A stretch of DNA of 13,219 nt from the NCBI GenBank assembly GCA_003133485.1, contig PKXR01000054.1, positions 272 through 13,490 on the forward strand, written 5' to 3'. The notes beneath the pieces were generated by a model. It did no database searches. It worked only from the letters and a program-made list of their open reading frames with translations, and was not told the DNA's origin. Every line of letters starts with the position of its first letter. Within the stretch, counting starts at the first letter, position 1. Shown here piece after piece: positions 6,899-13,219 of the stretch. A program made the position numbers and the translations under genes. The DNA comes from Candidatus Dormiibacterota bacterium. GTDB lineage: Bacteria > Chloroflexota > Dormibacteria > UBA8260 > Bog-877.

Positions 6899-6944
6899 CG
6901 GGCTGATACCCATCGGCCCGCCGACCGGCCGCCTTGCTGCGGCC
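6899..6944 (+). promoter_or_regulatory. Mutually exclusive hairpins in the cysH to sulfate-binding-protein gap
   Basis: The 182-bp gap before the binding-protein gene contains CGGGC (6899-6903) / GCCCG (6916-6920) and a perfect GGCCGC (6927-6932) / GCGGCC (6939-6944) with loop CTTGCT. A third pairing, CGGCC (6914-6918) with GGCCG (6927-6931), would disrupt both. This could be an intra-operon processing, attenuation or stability element, but such repeats are frequent in GC-rich sequence. Confidence 0.25.
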
Positions 6945-6996
6945 CCGAGTAACGGCAGCGTGCTGTCACCAAACGAGATCAAAGGGAGAGACACCC

Positions 6997-8079
6997 ATGA
7001 AGAATGACCACACCCCCAAAACCCCATCCACGGAGAACCCCGGACCTCTTTCCGCGCGCCGTCCGTTCCCAAGTTGGCGGCGCCGGGCGGCGCTCGGAAC
7101 CCTGGGCGCGGCGCTGCTCCTGGCCGGCACAGCCCCGCTGGCGGCAGGCGCGGCGTCCGCGCCAGTGACCCTCAACATCGTCGGCTACTCGGTGGTCAAG
7201 GACGCCTTCGCCGCCCTGACCGCGGCCTATCAGAAGACTGCGGCCGGAAGTAATGTCACCTTCACCCAGGCCTTCGGACCGTCGGGCACCGAGGCGTCCG
7301 ATGTGATTGCGGGCCAGCCCGCCGACATCGCCAATCTGGCCCTGGAACCCGACGTGGCCAAGCTAGTTGCCGCCGGCGACGTCGCCAAGAGTTGGGCGTC
7401 CGGAGCGGACAAAGGGATGGTCACCGACTCGACGGTGGTGTTCATCGTCCGCAAGGGCAATCCCGACCATATCAAGACCTGGGCCGACCTGGTGAAGAAG
7501 GGAATCTCCGTACTCACCCCCAACCCGTTCACATCCGGGGGGGCGCGCTGGGACATCCTGGCGGCGTACGGCGCGGAGCGAGAACTGGGGGAGAGCAAAG
7601 CTCAGGCCCAGGCCTACTTGCTCAATCTCTTCAAACATGTCCCGGCCCAGGACGCCAGCGCCTCTGCCGCTTTGGCGGATTTCCTCAGCGGCACCGGCGA
7701 TGTGCTGTTGGATTACGAGGACGACGCTATCCAGGCGGAGAAGGCGGGCTCCGCCATCTCCTATGTAATCCCACCCCAGTCGATCCTGATCCAGAATCCG
7801 CTGGCGGTGATCAGCAAGACCACCCAGCCGGCGGCGGCCAAGGCCTTCGATGAGTACCTGCTGTCCGCGGCCGGTCAGGCCATCTGGGCTCAGCAGGGGT
7901 TCTGGCCGGTCGACCCCAAAGTGGCCAAGAAGTTCCACTTTGCCCAGCCGAAGACCCTCTTCCCCATCGGTTACCTCGGGGGCTGGAACAGCGTGGTCAA
8001 CACCTTCTTCAATCCCACCACCGGAATCGTGGCCAAGGGCGAACAGGAAGTGGGCCAATCCACGTCCAGCAGTGGCTGA
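6997..8079 (+). CDS. Sulfate ABC transporter substrate-binding protein (Sbp/CysP family)
   Basis: Periplasmic or cell-surface sulfate (possibly thiosulfate) receptor feeding the CysTWA importer. It has 360 residues. The N terminus has a positively charged stretch with RR and WRRR, then a hydrophobic core (about 31-50) and an AASA|PVT-like signal peptidase I site near residue 55; there is no lipobox. Export may be Sec or Tat. Family motifs are LNIVGYSVVKDAF, the oxyanion-type GPSGTEASDVIAGQPADI, VRKGNPDHIKTWADL, TPNPFTSGGARWDILAAYG and the C-terminal GGWNSVVNTFF region. ATG 6997 is supported by GGGAG (6984-6988) 8 bases upstream. It lies between cysH and cysT, and its last 8 bases overlap the cysT start. 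Sulfate versus thiosulfate specificity cannot be settled from sequence, so no symbol is given. Confidence 0.93.
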   Translation: MKNDHTPKTPSTENPGPLSARRPFPSWRRRAALGTLGAALLLAGTAPLAAGAASAPVTLNIVGYSVVKDAFAALTAAYQKTAAGSNVTFTQAFGPSGTEASDVIAGQPADIANLALEPDVAKLVAAGDVAKSWASGADKGMVTDSTVVFIVRKGNPDHIKTWADLVKKGISVLTPNPFTSGGARWDILAAYGAERELGESKAQAQAYLLNLFKHVPAQDASASAALADFLSGTGDVLLDYEDDAIQAEKAGSAISYVIPPQSILIQNPLAVISKTTQPAAAKAFDEYLLSAAGQAIWAQQGFWPVDPKVAKKFHFAQPKTLFPIGYLGGWNSVVNTFFNPTTGIVAKGEQEVGQSTSSSG

Positions 8080-8905
8080 AATTGCAATCGGGGTGCTCGC
8101 CCGCCGGCCCGCCGGCCGGGCGCGCCCCCGCTTTCTGGGCCCGGGGATGGCAGTTGGCTATCTCAGCCTGCTGGTCCTACTGCCCCTGGGGGCCCTGCTC
8201 TCCAACGCTTTCACCGGCGGACTGGGCACTTTCTGGAATGAGGTCACCCAGTCCGAGTCACTGGCGGCGATTCGGCTATCAGTGATCACGGCGGCCTTGG
8301 TAGTGGGCGCCAACGCCGTTACCGGACTGCTAGTGGCTTTCGTTCTGGTCCGCGATGACTTCCCCGGCAAGGGAATCCTGAATGCGGTGATCGACCTGCC
8401 CTTGGCCCTGCCGACCGTGGTGGCGGGCTTGACGTTGCTCAGCTTGTACGGTCCAGCCAGTCCCATCGGCCTGAACATCGCCTTCACCCCCTGGGCCATC
8501 GTGTTGGCGCTGGCCTTCGTGACCCTGCCCTTCTCAGTCCGCTCGGTGCAGCCGGTGTTGAGTGCGTTCGACCCGGCCGAAGAGGAGACTGCCGCCTCGC
8601 TGGGAGCAGGTCCCGTCGCGATCTTCCGCCGGGTTCTGCTGCCCAAACTCTTGCCCGCGATGCTGGCTGGGGCAGGCTTGGGGTTCGCCCGGGCGCTGGG
8701 GGAGTACGGCTCGGTGGTTCTGATCTCGGGCAACCTCCCATTTCGAACGGAGTTGGCCTCGGTGCGCATCTATGGGCTGGTGCAGAGCTACGACCTTCCG
8801 GCCGCGGCGGCGGTCGCGCTGGTGCTGGTGGTCATCGCGCTGGCCGTGCTGATGGGGCTGGCCTGGGTCCGGCACCGGGCCGACGCCGCCAGGAGATACG
8901 CCTAG
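8072..8905 (+). CDS. cysT: Sulfate ABC transporter permease CysT (CysU)
   Basis: One of the two membrane subunits of the sulfate importer. It has 277 residues, the usual length. Hydrophobic segments start at about residue 26 ([19 protein letters not shown]), with five or six helices in total. [20 protein letters not shown] at about 108-127 is characteristic of CysT. The EAA loop that docks on the ATPase is [20 protein letters not shown] from about 170, followed by a LP pair and [21 protein letters not shown] 8072 is chosen because it gives the standard N terminus and overlaps the preceding gene by 8 bases. It lacks a strong ribosome site of its own, so translation is probably coupled. cysW follows with no gap. 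Confidence 0.94.
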   Translation: MAEIAIGVLARRPAGRARPRFLGPGMAVGYLSLLVLLPLGALLSNAFTGGLGTFWNEVTQSESLAAIRLSVITAALVVGANAVTGLLVAFVLVRDDFPGKGILNAVIDLPLALPTVVAGLTLLSLYGPASPIGLNIAFTPWAIVLALAFVTLPFSVRSVQPVLSAFDPAEEETAASLGAGPVAIFRRVLLPKLLPAMLAGAGLGFARALGEYGSVVLISGNLPFRTELASVRIYGLVQSYDLPAAAAVALVLVVIALAVLMGLAWVRHRADAARRYA

Positions 8906-9697
8906 GTGGGCCGTATCTCCGTGCGCGTGCTGGCGATCGGATATGTCGCGGTCTTGGTGCTTGCCCCGGTTGGCTCCATCCTCTGGCGCGCGTTCAGTTC
9001 CGGATTGGGTGCTGCTTGGGCAGCCGTTACGACCCCGTCCGCGCTGCACGCGCTGGGACTGACCTTGCTAGCGGTGGTGGTCACCGTGCCGGTGAATGCC
9101 GCCTTTGGGATGGTGATAGCGATCCTCATCGCTCGCCACCGGAACTGGTTTACCAGGATCCTGGGCGCGCTGGTGGACCTGCCTCTGGCACTCTCCCCGG
9201 TGGTGGTCGGACTGGCCTTGCTGCTGGCATATGGCCAGACCGGATGGGTCGGGTCGTGGTTCGCCCAGCACGGGATCCAGCTGATCTTCGCCTGGCCGGG
9301 GATCCTCCTGGCGTGTGCCTTCGTGTCTCTGCCTTACGTGGTGCGGGAAGTGCTCCCAGTTCTGGAGGAAATAGGGGTCGACCAGGAGGAGGCGGCAACC
9401 TCGCTGGGCGCCGGGCCCTGGAGCGTCTTTTGGCGGGTGACGCTACCGTCCGCCCGGGTGGGGCTCGCCTACGGGGTCAGCCTGACCGCCGCCCGCGTGC
9501 TGGGAGAGATCGGAGCGGTGACGGTGGTCTCTGGCGACATCCTGGACCACACCCAGACCATGACCCTATTCATCGAGGACCAGTACCAGAACTTCCAGCA
9601 CGTGGCCGCCTATGCGGGCGCGGTCGTGCTGGCCCTGCTCTGCCTGGTGGTCTTTTCCGGGCTGACGGTGGTGCGCCGGCGGGCGGCAATCGCATGA
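8906..9697 (+). CDS. cysW: Sulfate ABC transporter permease CysW
   Basis: Second membrane subunit of the importer, 263 residues. [20 protein letters not shown] (91-110) is the CysW version of the motif seen in CysT. The EAA loop is [20 protein letters not shown] (161-180). The conserved [13 protein letters not shown] (200-212) and the tail [19 protein letters not shown] are also CysW-like. GTG 8906 abuts the cysT TAG directly, with AGGAGA (8891-8896) about 9 bases upstream. Its TGA overlaps the cysA ATG as ATGA. The paired permeases are expected to form a heterodimer with two CysA subunits. Confidence 0.94.
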   Translation: MGRISVRVLAIGYVAVLVLAPVGSILWRAFSSGLGAAWAAVTTPSALHALGLTLLAVVVTVPVNAAFGMVIAILIARHRNWFTRILGALVDLPLALSPVVVGLALLLAYGQTGWVGSWFAQHGIQLIFAWPGILLACAFVSLPYVVREVLPVLEEIGVDQEEAATSLGAGPWSVFWRVTLPSARVGLAYGVSLTAARVLGEIGAVTVVSGDILDHTQTMTLFIEDQYQNFQHVAAYAGAVVLALLCLVVFSGLTVVRRRAAIA

Positions 9698-10677
9698 GCG
9701 GGGTGGTGATCCGGGCGGTCAGCAAGCGGTTCGGTCCCCGCGAGGTTCTGGACCGGGTCAGCCTGGAGGTGCCGCAGGGCAAGCTGTTCGTGCTTCTCGG
9801 ACCCAGCGGAGGCGGCAAGTCGACTTTGCTCCGGGTTATCGCCGGTCTTGAACGCCCTGACGGAGGCTCGGTGCTCATCGATGGTGCCGACGTGACCGAC
9901 CTGCCCGCCCGGTCCCGTGACATCGGGTATTGCTTCCAGCACTACGCTCCCTTCCGCCACCTCAGCGTCTTCGAGAACATCGCCTTCGGGCTTCGTCTCC
10001 GGCGCCAATCGGCGGCCGAGATCCGCAAGCAGGTCGGAGACCTCCTGGAGCTGGTCCGCCTCGAAGGCGAGGCCGCCAGCTATCCCTCCCAACTCTCCGG
10101 TGGTCAGCTGCAGCGGATGGCATTGGCGCGGGCCCTGGCGGTGCGCCCGCGGCTATTGCTCCTCGATGAACCGTTCGGTGCCCTGGACGCCACCGTCCGC
10201 AAGGAGCTGCGGGCCTGGCTGCGGAGCCTTCACGACCGGGTCCAAATCACCACCGTGCTGGTCACTCACGACCAGGACGACGCGATGGAGGTCGCCGACC
10301 GACTGGCGATCATGGACCGGGGACGCTTGGTCCAAGAGGGTACCCCGGCAGAGCTCTACGACGAGCCAGCCAGTGACTTTGTCTTCACCTTCCTCGGGCC
10401 TGCGACCAGGTTCCGGGGAACTTGGGTTCGCCCCCACGACCTCGAGCTGGGACTCCAGCCCGCGCTGGGGGCGCTGGAGGCTCGGGTATTCCGGGTGCTG
10501 GACCTAGGATTCGAGGTGCGCGTGGAACTCAGCTGCGAGGGGGAGTCCCCGCTCTGGGTTCAGCTGGCCCGCTCGGCGGCGACCGCGCTCCATCTCCAGG
10601 AGGGCGGAGCGGTGTGGGTCTCTCAGAGAGCGGTCGGCGAGGGGCCGAGCGCCCGGCGCCAGGCGCTCGCCGGCTAG
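9694..10677 (+). CDS. cysA: Sulfate ABC transporter ATP-binding protein
   Basis: ATPase subunit energising sulfate import through CysT/CysW. It has 327 residues, shorter than the roughly 350-365 of enterobacterial CysA, the loss being in the C-terminal regulatory region. Walker [10 protein letters not shown] is at 36-44, Q-loop Gln82 in [25 protein letters not shown] text (79-100), signature LSGGQLQR at 134-141, Walker B LLLLDEP at 154-160, H-loop His192 in [20 protein letters not shown]-like tail containing WVRPHDLEL (244-252) marks the CysA/MalK-like group. ATG 9694 overlaps the cysW stop as ATGA. A strong hairpin covers its last codons. It is the last gene of the rightward unit. Sulfate is assigned from the CysT/CysW partners. 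Confidence 0.94.
   Translation: MSGVVIRAVSKRFGPREVLDRVSLEVPQGKLFVLLGPSGGGKSTLLRVIAGLERPDGGSVLIDGADVTDLPARSRDIGYCFQHYAPFRHLSVFENIAFGLRLRRQSAAEIRKQVGDLLELVRLEGEAASYPSQLSGGQLQRMALARALAVRPRLLLLDEPFGALDATVRKELRAWLRSLHDRVQITTVLVTHDQDDAMEVADRLAIMDRGRLVQEGTPAELYDEPASDFVFTFLGPATRFRGTWVRPHDLELGLQPALGALEARVFRVLDLGFEVRVELSCEGESPLWVQLARSAATALHLQEGGAVWVSQRAVGEGPSARRQALAG
10646..10669. terminator. Strong hairpin at the 3' end of cysA, between convergent operons
   Basis: CGAGCGCC (10646-10653) and GGCGCTCG (10662-10669) form a perfect 8-bp stem with an 8-base loop, within the last cysA codons and 24 bases beyond the stop of the convergent ATPase gene. There is no T-run on either strand. Its position between two operons whose stops are 15 bp apart suggests a shared bidirectional terminator or a 3'-end stabiliser. 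Confidence 0.4.
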
Positions 10678-10692
10678 CAGTGCGCCCAAGGC

Positions 10693-11466
10693 CTAGAGCC
10701 GACCGGCGTCGGTCAGGCTCTGGAGGAACTGCTTGGTCCGGTCCTGCTGCGGCTCCCGGAAGATCTGTTCTGGGGGTCCCTGCTCCAGAATCATGCCTCC
10801 ATCCAGGAAGCAGACCCTGGTCGCGATGTCCCGGGCAAACCACATCTCATGGGTGGCGATCACCATAGTCATGCCGGATTGGGCGAGGGACCTGATCACG
10901 TTGAGGACTTCGGCTACCAGCTCCGGGTCCAGAGCCGAGGTGACCTCGTCCAGCAGCATCAGTCGGGGCTGCATCGCCAGCGCCCGGGCGATGGCGGCCC
11001 GTTGCTGCTGGCCGCCCGAGAGCCGGTCCGGGTACTCCTTGCGCTTCTCCAAGAGACCGAACTGACGCAGCAGGGCGTCAGCCGCTGCTTCCGCCTCCAG
11101 GCGGGGCTTACGCAGCACTCGGATCGGCGCCAGGGTCAGGTTCTGAAGCACGGTCATGTGGGGAAAGAGGTTGAAGGCCTGGAAGACGATCCCAATCTGA
11201 CGGCGGAGTTGATTGACGTCCACGTTCTCGGCGTTGATCTCCACGCCGAAGAAACTGATCCGGCCCTGGTCGATCTCCTCCAGGAGGTTGATACAACGGA
11301 GCAGGGTCGACTTCCCCGAGCCGGAAGCCCCGATCAGGCAGATCACTTCGTGGGGAGCCACCGCCAGGTTGATGTCGCTCAGCACAACGGTGTGGTCGAA
11401 CGACTTCCGCACGCCTTCCAACTGCAGCGCCAGGACGGGGTCGGGTGGAGCCAGGCTGGCCGCCAT
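10693..11466 (-). CDS. Polar amino acid ABC transporter ATP-binding protein (GlnQ/HisP type)
   Basis: ATPase of an amino acid importer, 257 residues, the usual size. Walker A GASGSGKST is at 46-54, Q-loop in VFQAFNLFPHMTVLQN (94-109), signature LSGGQQQR at 149-156, Walker B LMLLDEVTSALDPEL (169-183; Val replaces the more usual Pro after DE), and H-loop THEMWFAR with His206. The MTVLQN and EVTSALDPEL text is typical of the polar amino acid (PAAT) group. ATG 11466 overlaps the permease stop as TGATG, so translation is coupled. A longer frame back to 11517 adds a Pro/Gly-rich stretch lying inside the permease gene and is unlikely to be used. Substrate cannot be deduced. Confidence 0.93.
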   Translation of the reverse strand: MAASLAPPDPVLALQLEGVRKSFDHTVVLSDINLAVAPHEVICLIGASGSGKSTLLRCINLLEEIDQGRISFFGVEINAENVDVNQLRRQIGIVFQAFNLFPHMTVLQNLTLAPIRVLRKPRLEAEAAADALLRQFGLLEKRKEYPDRLSGGQQQRAAIARALAMQPRLMLLDEVTSALDPELVAEVLNVIRSLAQSGMTMVIATHEMWFARDIATRVCFLDGGMILEQGPPEQIFREPQQDRTKQFLQSLTDAGRL

Positions 11467-12386
11467 CAGTGAGCTGTTCCCGCCTGGCGGCGGCGGCGGT
11501 CCCGGGCGATCAGCCAATCGGTGAAACGGGCCATCGGTACCGTGAGTAGCAGGAAGAGGAAGGCGCCGACCGTGTATCCGGTGTAGTTGAAGTCCGTGGA
11601 GCTCACGATCCCGGCGGCGCGGTTGACCTCGATGATGCCCAGCACTGCCACCAGCGCCGTGTCCTTCTGAAGGCTGATGAAGTCATTGAGGAGGGGTGGA
11701 ATGACCCGACGCACCGCCTGGGGGATCACGACGGACCGCATCGCTTGGCCATGGGACAGCCCCAGCGATCGGGCGGCAGCGACCTGGCTCGGGTGCACTG
11801 AGTCGATCCCGGCCCGGTAGACCTCCGAGACGTACGCCGAGTAGGACAGCACCAACGCCACCAGGCCATACACGATCGTGGGCTGGGTCGATACCCCGGC
11901 CAGGTTCAGGGCGGGGACACCGAAACCAATTGCGTACACGACCAAGAGCAGCGGCACTCCTCGGAAGAAGTCGGTGTAGGCGATGGCCAGCATCCGGAGG
12001 GGGAAGGTGACAGGACCGCGAAGCTGGCGAACCATGGCAATGACCATCGCCAGGATCAGAATCAGCACCTCGGCCACGAGGAAGATCTCGATGTTGAGGC
12101 GGAAGGCATAAAGCTCCGAAAAGATCCCCCCACGCGGATTGCCCAACAAGGCCACCCGAGCGTCCGGGATGTTGAAGAAGAAACGGCGGACCACCGCACT
12201 GCCGGGGGCGAAGAAGAAGAGCGCCGCCAGCAGGGCCACGAAGACCGCCGAACTCGCCGCTGCGACTGCGATGGCGCGCCAACCGTGCAGAGCCGTCCGG
12301 CGCCGACCACCGCCTAGGCTGGTGGGCAGCGGGCCCCCCGCGACCATGAGCGGACCCTGGTCGAAGCCGCCGGGATCGGAGCTCAC
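11466..12386 (-). CDS. Polar amino acid ABC transporter permease (HisM/GlnP type)
   Basis: Membrane subunit of the same importer, 306 residues from GTG 12386. An N-terminal helix is at about 38-60, and further helices include IEIFLVAEVLILILAMVIAMV and the region after IVYGLVALVLSYSAYVSEVYRAG. DFFRGVPLLLVVYAIGFG and HPSQVAAARSLGLSHGQAMR (the EAA loop, here with Val for Glu) followed by IPQAVRRVIPPLLNDFISLQKDTAL are classic for the polar amino acid permease family. Only one permease is present, so a homodimer is expected. The start is uncertain: ATG 12347 (293 residues) has AGGG 7 bases upstream, while GTG 12386 has a poorer site but sits 24 bp from the binding-protein stop. The last base overlaps the ATPase gene. 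Confidence 0.92.
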   Translation of the reverse strand: MSSDPGGFDQGPLMVAGGPLPTSLGGGRRRTALHGWRAIAVAAASSAVFVALLAALFFFAPGSAVVRRFFFNIPDARVALLGNPRGGIFSELYAFRLNIEIFLVAEVLILILAMVIAMVRQLRGPVTFPLRMLAIAYTDFFRGVPLLLVVYAIGFGVPALNLAGVSTQPTIVYGLVALVLSYSAYVSEVYRAGIDSVHPSQVAAARSLGLSHGQAMRSVVIPQAVRRVIPPLLNDFISLQKDTALVAVLGIIEVNRAAGIVSSTDFNYTGYTVGAFLFLLLTVPMARFTDWLIARDRRRRQAGTAH

Positions 12387-12410
12387 GGACGTGGTGGCCC
12401 GCCAGCCTGG

Positions 12411-13219
12411 CTAGGGCTGGATGGTGGGGATCTTGGAGTAGATACCCAGCCACTTGGTCTGCAGCCGGCTCAGAGTTCCGTTGGATTTGAGCTGAGTGAT
12501 CGCCTTGTTGACGCAGGTCACCAAGGGATTGCCCTTCTCAAAGAGCAGCCCAAATTGCTCAGCGTCGCCGAGGAACTGACCTACTACCTCGCCATGTTTG
12601 ACCTCGCCCGAAGCGGCCATGTACTGCGCTGTCACCGCGTCAGTGACGAAGCCTTGGATGGTGTGATCGGAGAGCGCGGAGGCGACGTCATTGAGGTTGT
12701 CGTAAACCGACGGGGTCTGGGTGGGCTGAATCTTCTGCTCGATGAAGGTGAGGCTGGAGGTCCCGACCTGATCACCGTACTGGTACGTCTGCAGCTGGGT
12801 CGGCGAGTGGTCGCTCACCATAGCTGAGCCCTTGACCGTGATCAGCGCTTGGAGGTCGTTGTAGTACCCCTCGCTGAAGGTCACTGCCTGGGCCCGGGCC
12901 GCGGTTACCGTAATCTCGTTGATATCGAAGTCGAAAGTCTTCGGTCCGGGCGCGTAAGAACTGTTGAAGGGCTCGACCGTCCAGTGCACCTCGCGCTTCG
13001 GGAAGCCCAATACCTTGGCGACCGCGTACGCCACCGCGCTTTCAAAGCCCTTACCGTTCCTGGGTTGGTTGTGCTCGAACCAGGGGGTGTAGGCGGGAGC
13101 GTCGGTCGCTACCGTGAGCTCACCGGCCCTGTACAGATGTAGCTGGCTCGGGGCGCAGCCGGAGATCGTGGCGGCGGACTGGGCCAGAACCGTGGCCGTT
13201 TGAGTGCCGGCTTCGCCGG
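12411..13219 (-). CDS. Amino acid ABC transporter substrate-binding protein (family 3), N terminus beyond window
   Basis: Extracytoplasmic receptor of the importer. The frame stays open to the window edge, about 269 codons visible, so the start and signal peptide are missing. After GCAPSQLHLYRAGELTVATDAP-like text come PAYTPWFEHNQPRNGKGFESAV and AYAVAKVLGF, then FDFDINEITVTAARAQAVTFSEGYY, the hallmark of the SBP_bac_3 fold. The end is LSRLQTKWLGIYSKIPTIQP. Cysteines in SGCAPS and in VTCVNKAITQLKSNGTL may form a disulfide, as inferred from their conserved-looking positions. ISGC resembles a lipobox, but the residues before it are not hydrophobic enough for a signal peptide. It is the first visible gene of an SBP-permease-ATPase unit. 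The ligand is not assignable. Confidence 0.9.
   Translation of the reverse strand, partial: GEAGTQTATVLAQSAATISGCAPSQLHLYRAGELTVATDAPAYTPWFEHNQPRNGKGFESAVAYAVAKVLGFPKREVHWTVEPFNSSYAPGPKTFDFDINEITVTAARAQAVTFSEGYYNDLQALITVKGSAMVSDHSPTQLQTYQYGDQVGTSSLTFIEQKIQPTQTPSVYDNLNDVASALSDHTIQGFVTDAVTAQYMAASGEVKHGEVVGQFLGDAEQFGLLFEKGNPLVTCVNKAITQLKSNGTLSRLQTKWLGIYSKIPTIQP

Noticed and set aside
6815..6996. Possible SAM-type or other known riboswitch before the sulfate-binding-protein gene
   Set aside because: None of the conserved core segments I know for those classes is present; only generic GC hairpins are visible.
9016..9693. In-frame N-terminal extension of CysA into cysW
   Set aside because: The extension is Gly/Arg/Pro-rich shadow sequence; ATG 9694 with ATGA overlap gives a standard CysA N terminus.

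Overview
This is a GC-rich, gene-dense stretch of what looks like a bacterial chromosome. The codon use, the frequent GTG/TTG starts, the protein family variants and the stacked overlapping operons suggest an actinobacterium or a related high-GC terrestrial lineage. I cannot place it more precisely from sequence alone. I see no mobile elements, CRISPR arrays, rRNA or tRNA.

Layout. (1) Positions 1-1938 (+): the C-terminal part of ilvD (branched-chain amino acid synthesis) followed at once by pheA (prephenate dehydratase, phenylalanine synthesis), which appears to start at a CTG overlapping the ilvD stop. (2) Positions 2102-3385 (-): a small two-helix membrane protein of unknown function and, downstream of it, an SDR oxidoreductase. 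The gap between them holds a long imperfect inverted repeat. (3) Positions 3386-3734: 349 bp with no convincing gene. (4) Positions 3735-10677: a nearly complete sulfate assimilation locus. cysD-cysN (ATP sulfurylase) runs leftward. Divergently, cysH (APS reductase) runs rightward, followed by a sulfate-binding protein, cysT, cysW and cysA (sulfate ABC importer). (5) Positions 10693-13219 (-): a polar amino acid ABC importer (ATPase, permease, partial binding protein), convergent with cysA and only 15 bp from it.

How it works together. The SBP-CysTWA importer would bring in sulfate, CysDN would make APS, and CysH, which has the CC-R/K signature of APS reductases, would reduce APS directly to sulfite. 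No APS kinase is present or fused to CysN, which agrees with a direct APS route. Sulfite reductase is not in the window. The divergent cysD/cysH spacer (5987-6139) is the natural control point. It contains a perfect 6-bp inverted repeat whose loop can pair with bases next to the cysH ribosome binding site, a pseudoknot-like layout.

The most notable points are the CysH iron-sulfur motif, in which the last cysteine of CxxC is Thr (CGPT), the possible RNA or protein control element ahead of cysH, the probable CTG start of pheA, and substitutions in the CysN switch regions. I do not see evidence for a wholly new system; this is mainly a conventional metabolic region with some unusual details.
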